In this document: piece after piece, positions 52,500-64,000 of the stretch | How the letters are laid out: each line of letters starts with the position of its first letter | Position numbering within the stretch: position 1 is the stretch's first letter | Source of the DNA: Adineta steineri | Taxonomy: Eukaryota; Rotifera; Eurotatoria; Adinetida; Adinetidae | DNA length: 64,000 nt | NCBI GenBank assembly: GCA_905250115.1 | Contig: CAJNOI010000006.1 | Span: 787,526-851,525, forward strand | Direction of reading: 5' to 3' | Made by a program: the position numbers and the translations under genes | The notes under the pieces: model-generated | Databases searched by the model: none | What the model saw: the letters and a program-made list of their open reading frames with translations, nothing else | Told to the model about the DNA's origin: nothing

Positions 52500-53540
52500 A
52501 TGTTTGATATAAGAACAATTTCTATTGAATTTTGTTTAGTTACATGTCTTATTCTATTAATATTTATTGTAAATATCTTACATATACTTTATTTAATTAT
52601 TTATGAACATAATAAACAAATAAAATCTATCCGCTTAATCTTAATTAATTTATCATTATCATCATTAATTGTTTCAATATGGTTAATACCATTCTTTTAT
52701 TTTCGTACAATATGGTCATCAGAATCTACTTTATGGCGTTTATGGTCATTTGTTTTTCATATTGTTGATGCTGTACAACTTTATTCGTTTCTTATATTAA
52801 TAACAACACGTTCATTTCAACGAATTTTTATTTGTTTTATTTGGTTAACACCTATAATTGCATATTCACCATTATTATGGTTACCATCGTTATCATTCTA
52901 TGATAAAATCGATTATTTACCATATCGAAGATTAACTATAAATATTCCCTGGTGGATACTACCAATACTTTATTTTAGTATGTATTGTATACCAATATTT
53001 ATTTCATTACTATTAAATAGTATTCATATATGTTGGCCATTAATATTTTATTGTTATAAAAAAGAAAAACAAGAGATTTATCAACAATATAACAATGAAC
53101 ATCATAAAGATATGATGGAATTAAAAAATCTTATTGAAACTGTATTCAATTTTCAATTAGAACAATCAACTAATAAAAATGTAAATATTAAAAATTAAAT
53201 AAATCTTAATTTTTTTCCTATTTTTTAGATTTGTATATCTTCTTGTTCGAATGAAATTCATCAACCATTATCATATAAAGTTTGTCAACATGAATCGTTT
53301 TTTTTATTTGATGAACTTTCAACATATTCTTTACTTCATTCAACACAAATAAAAAGCAAAAAACACATTAAACAACCACTTAATTCTTATATGTTATTTA
53401 TCATTACATGTCTATTGTTACTTGTTCATTTACCTTACATACTTTTATCTTTTCTTGATATATCTGCACTTCAATTATCTACATTTATTTATATTCATTG
53501 GTTTAGTGCATTATTTGTACCACTGATACATATTAAATAA
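52500..53540 (+). CDS. Divergent seven-transmembrane receptor
   Basis: Exons 52500-53180 and 53229-53540 (48-nt intron) give 330 residues. Seven hydrophobic segments are visible: EFCLVTCLILLIFIVNILHI, IRLILINLSLSSLIVSIWLI, LWSFVFHIVDAVQLYSFLIL, FICFIWLTPIIAYSPLLW, ILPILYFSMYCIPIFISLLL, MLFIITCLLLLVHLPYILLS and STFIYIHWFSALFVPLIHIK. The layout is rhodopsin-like, but the usual signatures are weak: TM1 has VN rather than GN, TM2 lacks the Asp, the end of TM3 reads TTRSFQR instead of DRY, and TM7 ends VPLIHIK instead of NPxxY with no helix 8 after it. Either a fast-evolving invertebrate receptor family or a decaying gene; the frame is fully open. Confidence 0.65.
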
Positions 53541-53702
53541 AAATTCGATTATATCATTATAGTTCTAATATATGTATTGATGAATGAGATTTATTGATTC
53601 TTTTTTCCGTACAATGGAAGAAAATGAAAATATTCACAAATAACTTCTAATCATCAAAATTTCACAGAAAAATATTTATTATGAACTTGTTTTTTTTTCC
53701 GA

Positions 53703-55742
53703 TTATAACGCTAGTTGTTTCGATAAGTCGTCTGTTTCTGATAAAGAAGAATTTTTATTTTCATCCTCTTGACTGTCTGATTTTTCATTAGATTGATTTT
53801 CTTCATCAATATCAAAACTTGATTGAGGTTTACGTAAATTCCAATGAAGTATGTCAGCTAATGATTCAAACCAATCTCCTAATTGATCAAATCGACATAT
53901 GGACGGAATAGGATAAACACTTGTTGTAATTTTTATACTAAAATATAAACAAATAGAATATTTCGTCTAAGTAAACACCAGTATATAATTTACCTATCTT
54001 CTTGATTTAATTCAAGTCGATTTCTTCCATCAACTGAAAGCCATGCACTTAGACGAGTATCTTCCGATACTTTCACAACAAGTTCAATACCAGCTGGAAC
54101 AACAATTGGACGAAAGGATAATGAATGCGGACAAATTGGACAGATCACCATTGAAGGAACATTTGGATGAACCATAGAAGCACCAGCTAAGAAGAATATT
54201 TAAGAATTACCTAGAAAAAAATCAGACTATAAACATACCAGCCATTGCATAAGCTGTAGAACCAGTAGGAGTAGAAATAATCAAACCTATACAAAATCAA
54301 AATGTTAATTATTTGAGAATAAAATTTTGCAGTATTCTTAATAATTTACTTACCATCACCTTGTACTTTAGTAATAAATCTATCGTTAATAAATAAATCA
54401 AGATTTGATAAATATGAATTTGGTCCTCGATCAATAACAACTTCATTTAATACCAGACATGTCTTATTATCCTCATGATCTAATTTAATTGTATCATTTG
54501 TACGTGAAGATATATCTGGCGTAGTTGGTGTCGATGTATTATCTGATGTTTTTTTATTAATTGTACAACTTAAACGTGATCGTAATAGAACAGCAACATT
54601 ACCAGCTAGAACTTCATTTAAAATTTTTTCATGAGATTTAAAATCAAATGGAGTTAAAAATCCCAATGAACCCATAGAAAATGATAATATAGGTGGACAA
54701 CTTTTTTGAAATATACTTGAAGCATGTAAAAGTGTTCCATCACCACCCAGACAAATAATTAAATCAATTTTTGGTAAATCCCCTTCTAAATTTAATAATT
54801 CAGATAAAAGAAAATATTTCTAGAACAATACCTTGATCAAAGACAATAAATTGTTCAGCATATTTTTTCAAATCAGAATTATTATCCACTGATAAATATT
54901 CTTGATCAGATGATTCAATATAAACATTGAGATGACGCTAATATTTGTCATTATTATGTTAAGTTTTTGAAATGAGAATGTATCCTTACCCTCAGAAGTT
55001 TTCCAATAAGAGTCTGAAATTCTTTTAAAGTCGTTGGTCCTGGTTTACGAATAATGAGAATATGATTAGGTGTTGAAATCCAATGTAAACGTTGAGTAGA
55101 TGGATCTTGAATAACACTATTCATTCAAAAGCAAAAAAATAATATTTTATAAGCGAAATAAAGATTACTTACATAAGTTGATCATTATTTTGGATTTTTT
55201 TGAGAGTACCCTTTGGTCCAAAATTACATTTTGGTGATGGTGCAAATACAGGACGAGATCGCCTACAAAAAATTCCATAAAAAATATATAAATAATTGTT
55301 TTATTAATAAAATTAACATTTAAAATACTGCTATCTCCACACAAATAGACACTCATTGTCTCGATAATATATATTAAAAAACTGATTATATCATTAGAAA
55401 ACTTCGCGCCGTCCAAAAACAGTGATGGTCAAATAATAATATTAAATTCATCGTTTGTTTTTTCTTCCTAGTTATTTAGTCTAAAGTTTGAATTTAGAAC
55501 AAAATAAAATGAAATACTAACCAACATGTACGTGCACTTGGTCGATTATTTGTTCGTGGTAATGGAGCACATATATAATCATCATTATATTCTTGAATTA
55601 TTTCATGACTGCCATTGAGCAATGTTTTTTTTTTCAAATTTTCATCATTTAAAATTTGAAGTGCAAATTCATCAGCACTTTTCGCTCGTCGTTGCTGAAA
55701 CGGTATTGATTTAGATAGATTATTTCTATCATTTTCACTCAT
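53703..55742 (-). CDS. NADK: NAD kinase
   Basis: Phosphorylates NAD+ to NADP+ using ATP. It has the intact GGDGT motif (ICLGGDGTLLHASSIFQ, near 54740), then SMGSLGFLTPF, SRLSCTI, VLNEVVIDRG, GDGLIISTPTGSTAYAMAAG (the second signature) and ICPHSLSFRPIVVPAG. The end matches the metazoan NADK tail (ITTSVYPIPSICRF, DWFESLADILHWNLRKPQ) followed by an acidic Ser/Glu/Asp stretch. The N-terminal 150 residues (MSENDRNNLSKSIPFQQRRA) are less conserved, as in animal cytosolic NADK, with CNFGPKG preceding the kinase domain. About eight exons with introns of 45-80 nt. A Thr/Asp-rich insert (near 54500-54560) lies between the two signatures, as in human NADK. Confidence 0.95.
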
Positions 55743-56967
55743 CTTAATGTACCAATAGAAAAGGATAATCGCGTAATCAAAACGGGATTTTTGAATGTTA
55801 ATCGTGAGTAAGCGAAAAAAGAAATGTATAAAGAGAAACCCAATGATACGATCGATTATTATGGGTAAAATAGCAAAAGCGAAGGAGAAAAGAAAAGGTA
55901 AATATACTTCAGGTGCTTAGATATGGTAGAGTACCAATCAATATATAGCTTTACTATTGTTAAAATATATACTATATTAAAAAGAAAATCTGTATTTATT
56001 CTCAATGTATTGATTGATGGATAATTTATTATTTTTTTTTAAGTATATAATAAAAATAAAAATGCACAATAATAAATCTTCTTAATTTAAACTTTGAGTA
56101 CTTTTTTCGTTTAGTCGAAAATGGTAAAACAAATTCGTTTTACTGTAACTTGTCAGAGTAAAAACAAATCGAGAAAAAGACTCTGATAGTTTATCTTATC
56201 TTTTATCATTATAATAAAGATTATTAAAGCCCTTGCCTTGACATTGTATCGTTATGCGATTTTTTTTCTATTCATCTCAACGATATCTATTAGTCATTTA
56301 TGTCTTTGTGTACATCAAATTTTTGAATGACAATGTAAAAATAAACTCAAAAATTTTTATATTATAAAATCGGAAATAATAAAATAATTTAAAAAAAAGC
56401 TTATCTTAAACGATATTCTCATACTTAAATCTTAAGTGTATTTATCAACATACCATAAACAATTGATAATGATAAATATTTACTGGTTTATTGATGACAA
56501 CACTTATCGATGGGTATTTCGAATCATCGTTTGCACAGATTTAAGTTTTAAATATGCTTATTTATAGGTTGCATGACATGAAAAATAGTGTACGAGGACG
56601 TACTTTTTTTCTTTCTAAGAGTTTTCATTATATAATAGCTTGAATTGAAGGAAAAAGAAAAAAAAGTGACTTGCTAGAATGACAATGCAGTATTGTCAAA
56701 TTTATTTATGGTAGTGTTTTTAAGCAATTAAAAACATCGTCTTGACGTACATCAGGTTTCTTTCAAAACTTATAGATGTCGACTACTTACAATAAAGGTT
56801 TTCACAGGTATTTTCGTTACATAATACCTTTAGCTAATTACAAAAACATAGACTTATTTTCAAATGAGAATAATTTCTGAATATCAAAAATATAATAAAA
56901 TCAATTTTTTCAAAATTTATTTATTTCATTAAAGATATTAATTAATCTTTGTAGTAATATTTATTTC
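55743..56967. other. Intergenic region, 1.2 kb
   Basis: 5' flank of NADK and 3' flank of the secreted-peptide gene. AT-rich; no exon supported. Confidence 0.5.
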
Positions 56968-57339
56968 TTATGCTGGTACAGCTTGTTCCCCAGTATCCGT
57001 ATTACCACAATCGACTTTTTTGCAACGAACATAAAAATCAGCAAAGCACCCACCACAATAATTCGAACTAAAAATTAAAGATATATGTATTCAAGCCCAA
57101 ACATCTTTTTCTCTATTACCGACAAACAGCCGTTGGATACTTCTTGCATGTTGCAAATTTGCATGGATCAACTAAACAGTTAACTTGATTGTCACATGTT
57201 GGTTTTTTAGCTTGAATAACTATTTAAATAAGAATATTATTCAATTGATATATTTTTTTCTATTGAATTTAATCAAACCTGATATTTGACTTATGAAAAG
57301 CATACAAATAATGCAAAACAAATAGAATCGTGGAGTCAT
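56968..57339 (-). CDS. Small secreted cysteine-rich protein
   Basis: Three short exons (57279-57339, 57120-57219, 56968-57067; 61+100+100 nt) join in frame to 86 residues. The signal peptide MTPRFYLFCIICMLFISQIS is followed by a mature chain with a regular cysteine pattern (CDNQVNCLVDPCKFATCKK, YPTAVCRSNYCGGCFADFYV, CKKVDC). The P-C-x-x-A-T-C...NYCGGC-x-A-x-F module occurs in invertebrate extracellular proteins, often repeated within large proteins. Here it stands alone. Function unknown. Splice ends are canonical: donors GTTTGA and GTAATA, acceptors AATAG and TTTAG. Confidence 0.75.
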
Positions 57340-60300
57340 ACTTGATAGAAATGTAGTTTAATCATATTTTTTACTTCGCTTTTTATACTTACGAATGAAT
57401 AGGTACATTAAAAGCATATGGAGCAATATCTATAATTGTATATTCAAAGGATGTTTGCTTTGTACTTTGGATACTTTCTTTTCAATCATAAGCAACAAGT
57501 GTTTTTAATGATTTGAATGTTCCCAATCATATTTATTTATATATATAACATATAAAATATTACAATAAAAGAAAAAAAAACAATCAAACGAAAAAAAAAT
57601 AACAGTTCGTTGTATTGTTATTGAAAATGGCTTGAATTGAAATTGTAAGTAAATGAATAACCTAGAAACCTTACTGCGACATAAATTCTATTTTCTAAGA
57701 AATTATTTATTTAGTATTCCACCTAGAATACGACTAACATAGATTTTCTAATATTCTAAGAATTCTGAATTTGATTAAACAAGATTACATGATTTTCATT
57801 TAAATTTATTTTTACTCTTTAAAAATTACATAAAAAGTTTAACAAAAAATTTTTTCGATCACGTTGTTGCCAATTAAATTTCAATGACTACTGCGTAAAA
57901 TAACGTCATCATTCATCAAGCATTTAAATAAATATTTTTGATAGAAATATATGTATATAATTTAGATTATAACAAAAGTTTTAAATGCATTTATAGCTGA
58001 TGTCAGACAGTAGTCTAAAGAGAAGTGAAAAGGGCAAACAACGGATCTACTCAACAAAATAACCAGAGAATAGATATATTACATTTAATATAATAAATAA
58101 AAAAATAATTTTGTTAATTTATCTTCTCAAATATATTTCCCAAAAGATTGACATTCAAGATAATATATATATATAGACAAAAGCAGGAAATAATTGAGGA
58201 ATCTTTAAAGTACTTAATATAATATATAACTACAATAAAATAACAATGATTAACGTGCATGTTAGAATATAACAGAGACACTACATAAAACAATGAAGAG
58301 CAGTATGTGGAGTATATATAATCGAGTATTTTCTTTTTTCATTGCTATTGACAAAATATCTGTCTTTTTTTTATCTCTAGAAAGGGAAAATATAAAAATA
58401 AAATCTATAGAGATTATTTTCATTAGGAAACTTACATATCTAATCTGACTTAAATATTGTTGGATGGAATTATATTTTTCTAGACTTAACAAATGAAAAA
58501 TTTTCATATCTTGTTTTGTATATAATTAACAATCATATTCTGCTTATTCATATCCACACTAAGTATTTGTTGTTATGTTAATATTTGTAAACAAAATTAT
58601 ACAGCTGTATATGGGAGGAAACAGATATTTAATAATTATCTTTGATAAATCTTCAAAAAATAGCTGACTTAATATAATACCATAAATATTCTGTTTAAAA
58701 ATCATTAAATCATAATAAAACTAAACTATTGTAATAATAATTCATCTTAACTAATAAAGCCACGATAAAATCTTGTAAACCATAATATTCAAAAACACTT
58801 CATTTCTTCATTTTAAATCTACAATATCATATCCTATCTTACCCTATTAAAACAATTCGAACCATTTAACAAAATTATCTTCATTAATTGTCTTGTCAGA
58901 CGAAATTATATGATTATCAAACAAAAGATTCTCTCTGGAACTAATTATTAATTAAATATCAGCTGTAATCGATAACAAAAACACCAAAACTTTTCATAGA
59001 TCTATTTTCCACAACTGATTATGTACGAATTTATAAACCTAAAAACAGAATAACTAGACCTTACCCACTTAACGTTTTTTCAATTCCTTAATAATTTTGC
59101 TTATAATACAAATTTGTTTCGTTCTTTACAATTAATATTATTTCTTTTAAATCTCTTTAACAAAATCTTCTTTATCATAGTAAACATATATAATCATTGC
59201 AATTATTATAAAACAAAAACAAAAATATTCTTCACTAATATCAAATAAATTATAACACATTAACATTTTATAATTCATAACATAACATAAAAAGGGCATT
59301 ACACATATTGCTCAAAATATAAGAAGGCAAAAATAATTCTTTTCTTTTCTTGATATTTAGAAGATCAAGTATCGCACAACGACACATTTTTTTGGTAAAT
59401 TTCATATAAGTGGTGTATGGTTTTTTCTTTCTTTTTTTTAAATAACATTATTGATGAAGAGAGAAGAAATGCACGCAAACATATTGGGATTCCCACTGAA
59501 GATATATATTATTTGGAATGGTTTCTGTTCTCTGAAGAATGAGAACATGTTTCTCATCTTGTTTTTTTTTTAAACTGAAGAATAAGAGAACTATAAAAGA
59601 TATATGTATATATATTGCAATGTCAATCGATAATTTTAAGTTTAAAAGAAACTTACATAATTAAAAATATTCACTAATATGTATGTAACCATGGGTAATT
59701 TAAATAAATCATATGATTATTCTTAACACTCTCCGAATTTAGATTTTGTTGAATTGGATAAATAATTTTAATAAAAAAATCTTCCTTCTTATCTGTTAAA
59801 AGCATGATGGATGATCAAAGTATGGTCTTCTTTTTGGTGGTGGTGCTGCTGCTGCCCTTGAAAATGAACGCATTTAAATAATGCATAAATGGCTTACGGT
59901 TTAATATTATTTTGAAATAATTTATTATCTGTAATTCTTGCACTCGACACGAATTGATATTACGAACATATATATATATTGCTGCACATAGAGAGTCTAA
60001 CTACGACTCGTCTAGGCTTTTGGCTGCCCACTTCTTGCACATTATACGCATATGAATTCTCCCCTGAAAACGACGAATCCACCCAAAATTTATACTATAT
60101 GAAATTTTTTTTGGCTTCTCTGTAATTTGACATGAATGGCAAAAGTTGTGGTGTTAACACGATTTCTTCTTTCTTCTTCATTTCTCGAAAGGCAACCTAC
60201 AAAGTCGGAAAATCGACTCGAGGGTAAATAAAATAAGCTCACAAAATGACACCATAATTCATACTTGATTTGTACATGTTTAACAAAACATAACATATAT

Positions 60301-63300
60301 GTATAGATATGTGTATTTCTTTTCAATTAATCTTCTTTTCTATGTAAATAAACATTTCGATTTGAATAACAAAATTCTACCTTGTTTAATAATTTAATGC
60401 CAAAAAAAAAGAAAAATCTGCATTATGTATATTTGACTTTCATTTCAGGAAAAAATGACAATTAATATTAATTCATTTTTGACATGGTTATAGTAATTAC
60501 ACACAAAAATTTGACGATGTGCGATTAAGATCTTCTCACCAAACACTCTTAAATATCATATGTACTTGATGCTGTTCTAATGTTAGTTTTCTTATTGTTC
60601 TATATGAGAACAAAATCTTGATAAAAATTAAAATTATTTTACCAGAATATGTTGAAGAAAAATCGAGAATTTTTAATTGTAATATGAAGATTTAACTATA
60701 TGATAAAAAAATCTTGGATATAGATAAATATATCCTACCACCATAGATACAGATATGCATAAATCATATCAAACAATGCTAGTGTGGAACAATATTGGGC
60801 AAATATGGCCAGAAAATTAATAACATAAACCCATAGAATGATTTATCATCTTCTCTCAATTAATGAGACTCGACACTTTCTGCATATAAATGGCTGGAGA
60901 TTTCGTTCAACTAAAGAAAAGTGAAATTGCGATAGAAACGAATTTAAAAAAATAACAAATAATCTAATTAAGAGTTAAAACAAATAGGATAATACTTGCT
61001 CCGGAAAAGTTAGCGAACTATAACAAAAAGGAAAAAAACAGAGAAAAAGAAAAACAATTATTTACATAATTGGTCGATTCAACATCGTCACTGAAATAAG
61101 TATCGAAAAATTATAAAATAAAAAAATAGTAACTCAACAGTGATTATCGATATTCTTTTTTCTTGGATTGTATTTTCAATCAATGATTTTCTGTAATAAA
61201 TAAAACGATGGAATAAAAATCTCAAATAAGAAAACCTGTATATATATATATTCTTTTTTTTCTGGACAAGCCGATAAATCTTGGAGTTATCCTAGTCTAA
61301 GAATGTAAAACAAAAAGAGGAACGAAATATACCATCATACAATATGTATGAGGTGTGATTATAAACGCGCATAAATACAAAAGATAAACAGTATCACTTA
61401 CCTTCACTGTTCATCGACGCGGTGTACAAACCGTCGTCGTCATTTTTCTTATGGTGGCATGGTTGTGATCGTCATGAAGGACGATGTGTGAAAAAGAGAA
61501 GAGATGTATAAATAACAAATGGCAAACGATGTTGTAAATGTGGTAGATACAGTGTGTAGGTTGCTATATATATACCCATCATTCAATTCTCTTTTTCTCT
61601 CTCTTTCTCTTTCTCTCGTCTACATTGGATTTTTCTCGACGACAACTTCGACGACGATGATGATGTATGACGAGAAGCATTTGTGTTCTCGAACGAACGA
61701 AAGAAAAGAAGAAAAAAAAGAAAGAAAAGAATAATATAAGTGAAGTAGACCTTAGTAACGAACAGAAAGAGAAAAAAAGAGAGGCAAAGAATGAATAATC
61801 GAGAAGCTTCTATTTTTTTTTCTTCGCTTCTTCTTCTTCAACCCACCTCGCGATAGTGTCATGTGATGAGCGTTATTGCGAAGCACAATTTACCCCTACT
61901 TACAAAGACGTGACCGAGTGTCTAATCAAAAAGAATAATAAGAGATCTTACATAAAAAATCAATATGGTCCTCATTTATATTTCATATAATTTATATTTT
62001 GAATATTTCTATTGATATAATCAATATATTTATTAGTATTATTTGAAAGAAAAATAATAAAAACATATTCATAAATAGCTAAACAATGACCTTCATATCC
62101 ACATGAAAGTATTTACATTTATTATGCAATAGATAATCAGTTATAATTTATTTGCACGTACAATTAATTGAAATTCTTTAGTTAATCATATGTTTATCGA
62201 AATATTCAATGGGGGCTGATGTAAACTATTCAAATGAAAATAATACAAAAAAAACCGTAGTCACATGCTTCGTTTTTTTGTATTAACGTACGATGAAAAC
62301 AGTTTTGATTAACTGATAAACATATTATAAAAGGTTATATATAAATAAGAAATTGTAAGAATATTAATGACGATAGATGAAAGTACTTTAGAACGAGAAA
62401 ATTTCTATTGAGATTGTAATCGATCTTATTAGATATTTTCTCGGTAGTCTCGAATCATTTTTTCTTTTTTGAATGATTTTTGTTCATTTTGTATAGAATT
62501 ATTATTAGATACAATTTATTCTCTCATTAACTAGAAAAATACGAATTATTTAAAAATCTATTCTAATCGAGTTTGACTATTTATCAGATAGAAAAATCAA
62601 TGCAATTATATAATATTCATATTATTCGTTTTGACATGAAATATGTCATTTGATTAAATATATAGATAAACTTTTATAAGTATCTTTTTATCATTTTGAA
62701 TATAAACAATACGAGATATAAATACATTGGCTTATATTCAGAGTGTAAGTACGGAAGTGAATGTTATGTAAATTTATTACGTATCTTCGCAAGCTATCAT
62801 ATTTTTCTAATGAAATTTTTACATCGTTATCATTATTTCAAATTATTTTTGATAAACTTGAATAGTCAAATATGACGATGATGAAGAATAAATCAAAAAA
62901 ATTTGGTTTACAATTTGTGACAAGAGAACTGATGTGCATTTTTGTCACTACTTATATAAATATTATTTTTTTCTATTTGAAGTTAGCAATAAAAACATTC
63001 ATTTTCTTGCTGTTAAATAAACATACAACCGAAATATCGATAAATATTTATAGTTCGAGAATTAATGGCAGAAAATTATATGCAAGATACTATGAACATA
63101 AATACAAGAATAAATCATATGAAAATATTTGTTTATATCTATACCAAAGGCTGTGAAATATTTAAAACAAATGTAAATAAATTCTAATTTTATAACACTA
63201 AACTCTTGATTCATAAATTAAATATTATCACTTTTAACAAAAAACTTTGGTTATCTGCTATAAATTGATTTAACGAAGATCCAGAGACTCTAGACATAAC

Positions 63301-64000
63301 CCAAACTCAAATTCAAACCGTTTGGGAGTTTGGGTTTGGATTATGTCTACGTCCGGAGATAGATTTCTGGTTTGAATTCGAATATAAATGAGCATCTTAC
63401 TATATAACATCTATTCGAAAATAAATCAATAAGCATACAATATTATTGTTTCAATCACAAACACAATGGTAAGATGAAGTTCTAGCAATGACTGATAATT
63501 CAATATTTGTATATAACTAAAACTATTCAGTTTCTATAATTTCTATCTTCGAATATAAGATCCGGAAATACTTTGAATGTGATTTATTAGGAGAGTTCTG
63601 ATGAGCGTTAGAAAGTTGATTTATAATTATATTGGAACAATATTAATTCCTAACTATTTCTTAATAGTTAGTTTAATGATGCTAGTTTTTACTGTGAGAT
63701 TTCATATTTAAGTTAAAACTTATTCATAATATATACTAGAATTATTTTTGTCTTGTTTTGATGAACATTGATATGATTTAAAATGATACCTAAGTTTTTA
63801 CAACTGTCTTTCATCCCTATCGTGTTATTCAACAAAGCAAATATTTATCAAACTTTTCTTTTTTTTCTGTCTTAAAAATACAAATGATCAATATCAACGT
63901 CGTTTTGAAGTTGTCGCTGACGTAGATTTAATTTCTAGTAGAATTATTGATGTTGTTGTAGGAGGTAATCGGATAAACTGAGTATGAAGTAAGTAATAAA
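57340..64000. other. 6.7 kb mostly non-coding region
   Basis: Very AT-rich with scattered T and TA runs, a (CTCTTT)-like tract at 61590-61618 and a hairpin at 63291-63349. No ORF with a recognisable domain. Weak exon candidates are a donor-flanked stretch at 58435-58507 on minus and the 61402-61414/59789-59856 pair. The last 130 bp have a short open frame on plus. None is good enough to call a gene. Confidence 0.45.
63291..63349. repeat. Imperfect inverted repeat
   Basis: TAGACATAACCCAAACTC is mirrored by the reverse complement of GAGTTTGGGTTTGGATTATGTCTA with a small bulge. A short hairpin or the remnant of a palindromic element. Confidence 0.45.

Noticed and set aside
58435-58507. Minus-strand stretch MKIFHLLSLEKYNSIQQYLS followed by a GTAAGT donor
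   Set aside because: Donor-like end only; no partner exon or recognisable family found.
63787-63980. Open plus-strand frame ending YQRRFEVVADVDLISSRIID and a stop
   Set aside because: It reads like protein, but there is no acceptor or start in a plausible place and no domain. Too short to support.

Overview
The window is animal nuclear DNA: strongly AT-rich, with intron-split genes for metazoan proteins (muscle-type Ig/spectrin-like protein, Toll-like receptor, GPCRs, NudE, double-PHD BAF subunit). Most introns are about 45-60 nt with GT..AG ends; a few are 0.6-1.4 kb. Compact introns, low GC, single-exon GST and divergent GPCRs fit a small invertebrate, and a bdelloid rotifer is my best guess. 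That is inference, because no rRNA or other decisive marker is present. Nothing prokaryotic, no CRISPR array, and no rRNA or tRNA was seen.

Layout. 1-9744 (-): a CCDC141-like spectrin/Ig protein whose 3' end leaves the window. 10589-16451 (-): a catalytically altered phospholipase-C-like protein (PRIP/PLCL). 16495-19908: non-coding. 19909-34023 (-): six same-strand genes, mostly 250-700 bp apart: DRAM-family membrane protein, DPF/BAF45 double-PHD protein, R7BP/R9AP-like tail-anchored protein, NudE, choline/ethanolamine phosphotransferase, and ZDHHC17-like ankyrin palmitoyltransferase. 34024-40956: about 7 kb without a convincing gene, holding one short inverted-repeat (MITE-like) element. 41775-46099 (+): a Toll-like receptor, 1215 residues by the exon model. 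46329-46428: a run of 100 N that has removed the start of a rhodopsin-like GPCR whose last part is at 46429-46823 (+). 47156-48163 (-): secreted or membrane-anchored cyclase/kynurenine-formamidase-family enzyme. 49286-50466 (+): unrecognised protein. 50563-51195 (-): sigma-like glutathione S-transferase. 52500-53540 (+): divergent seven-helix receptor. 53703-55742 (-): NAD kinase. 56968-57339 (-): small secreted cysteine-rich protein in three short exons. 57340-64000: essentially non-coding.

The genes form no evident pathway. They are mostly housekeeping and signalling genes: inositol-phosphate/PLC-like scaffold, phospholipid synthesis, protein palmitoylation, dynein regulation, chromatin remodelling, NADP supply and innate-type receptors. 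Boundaries below come from hand translation and GT/AG reading, so individual exon ends may be off by a few bases.
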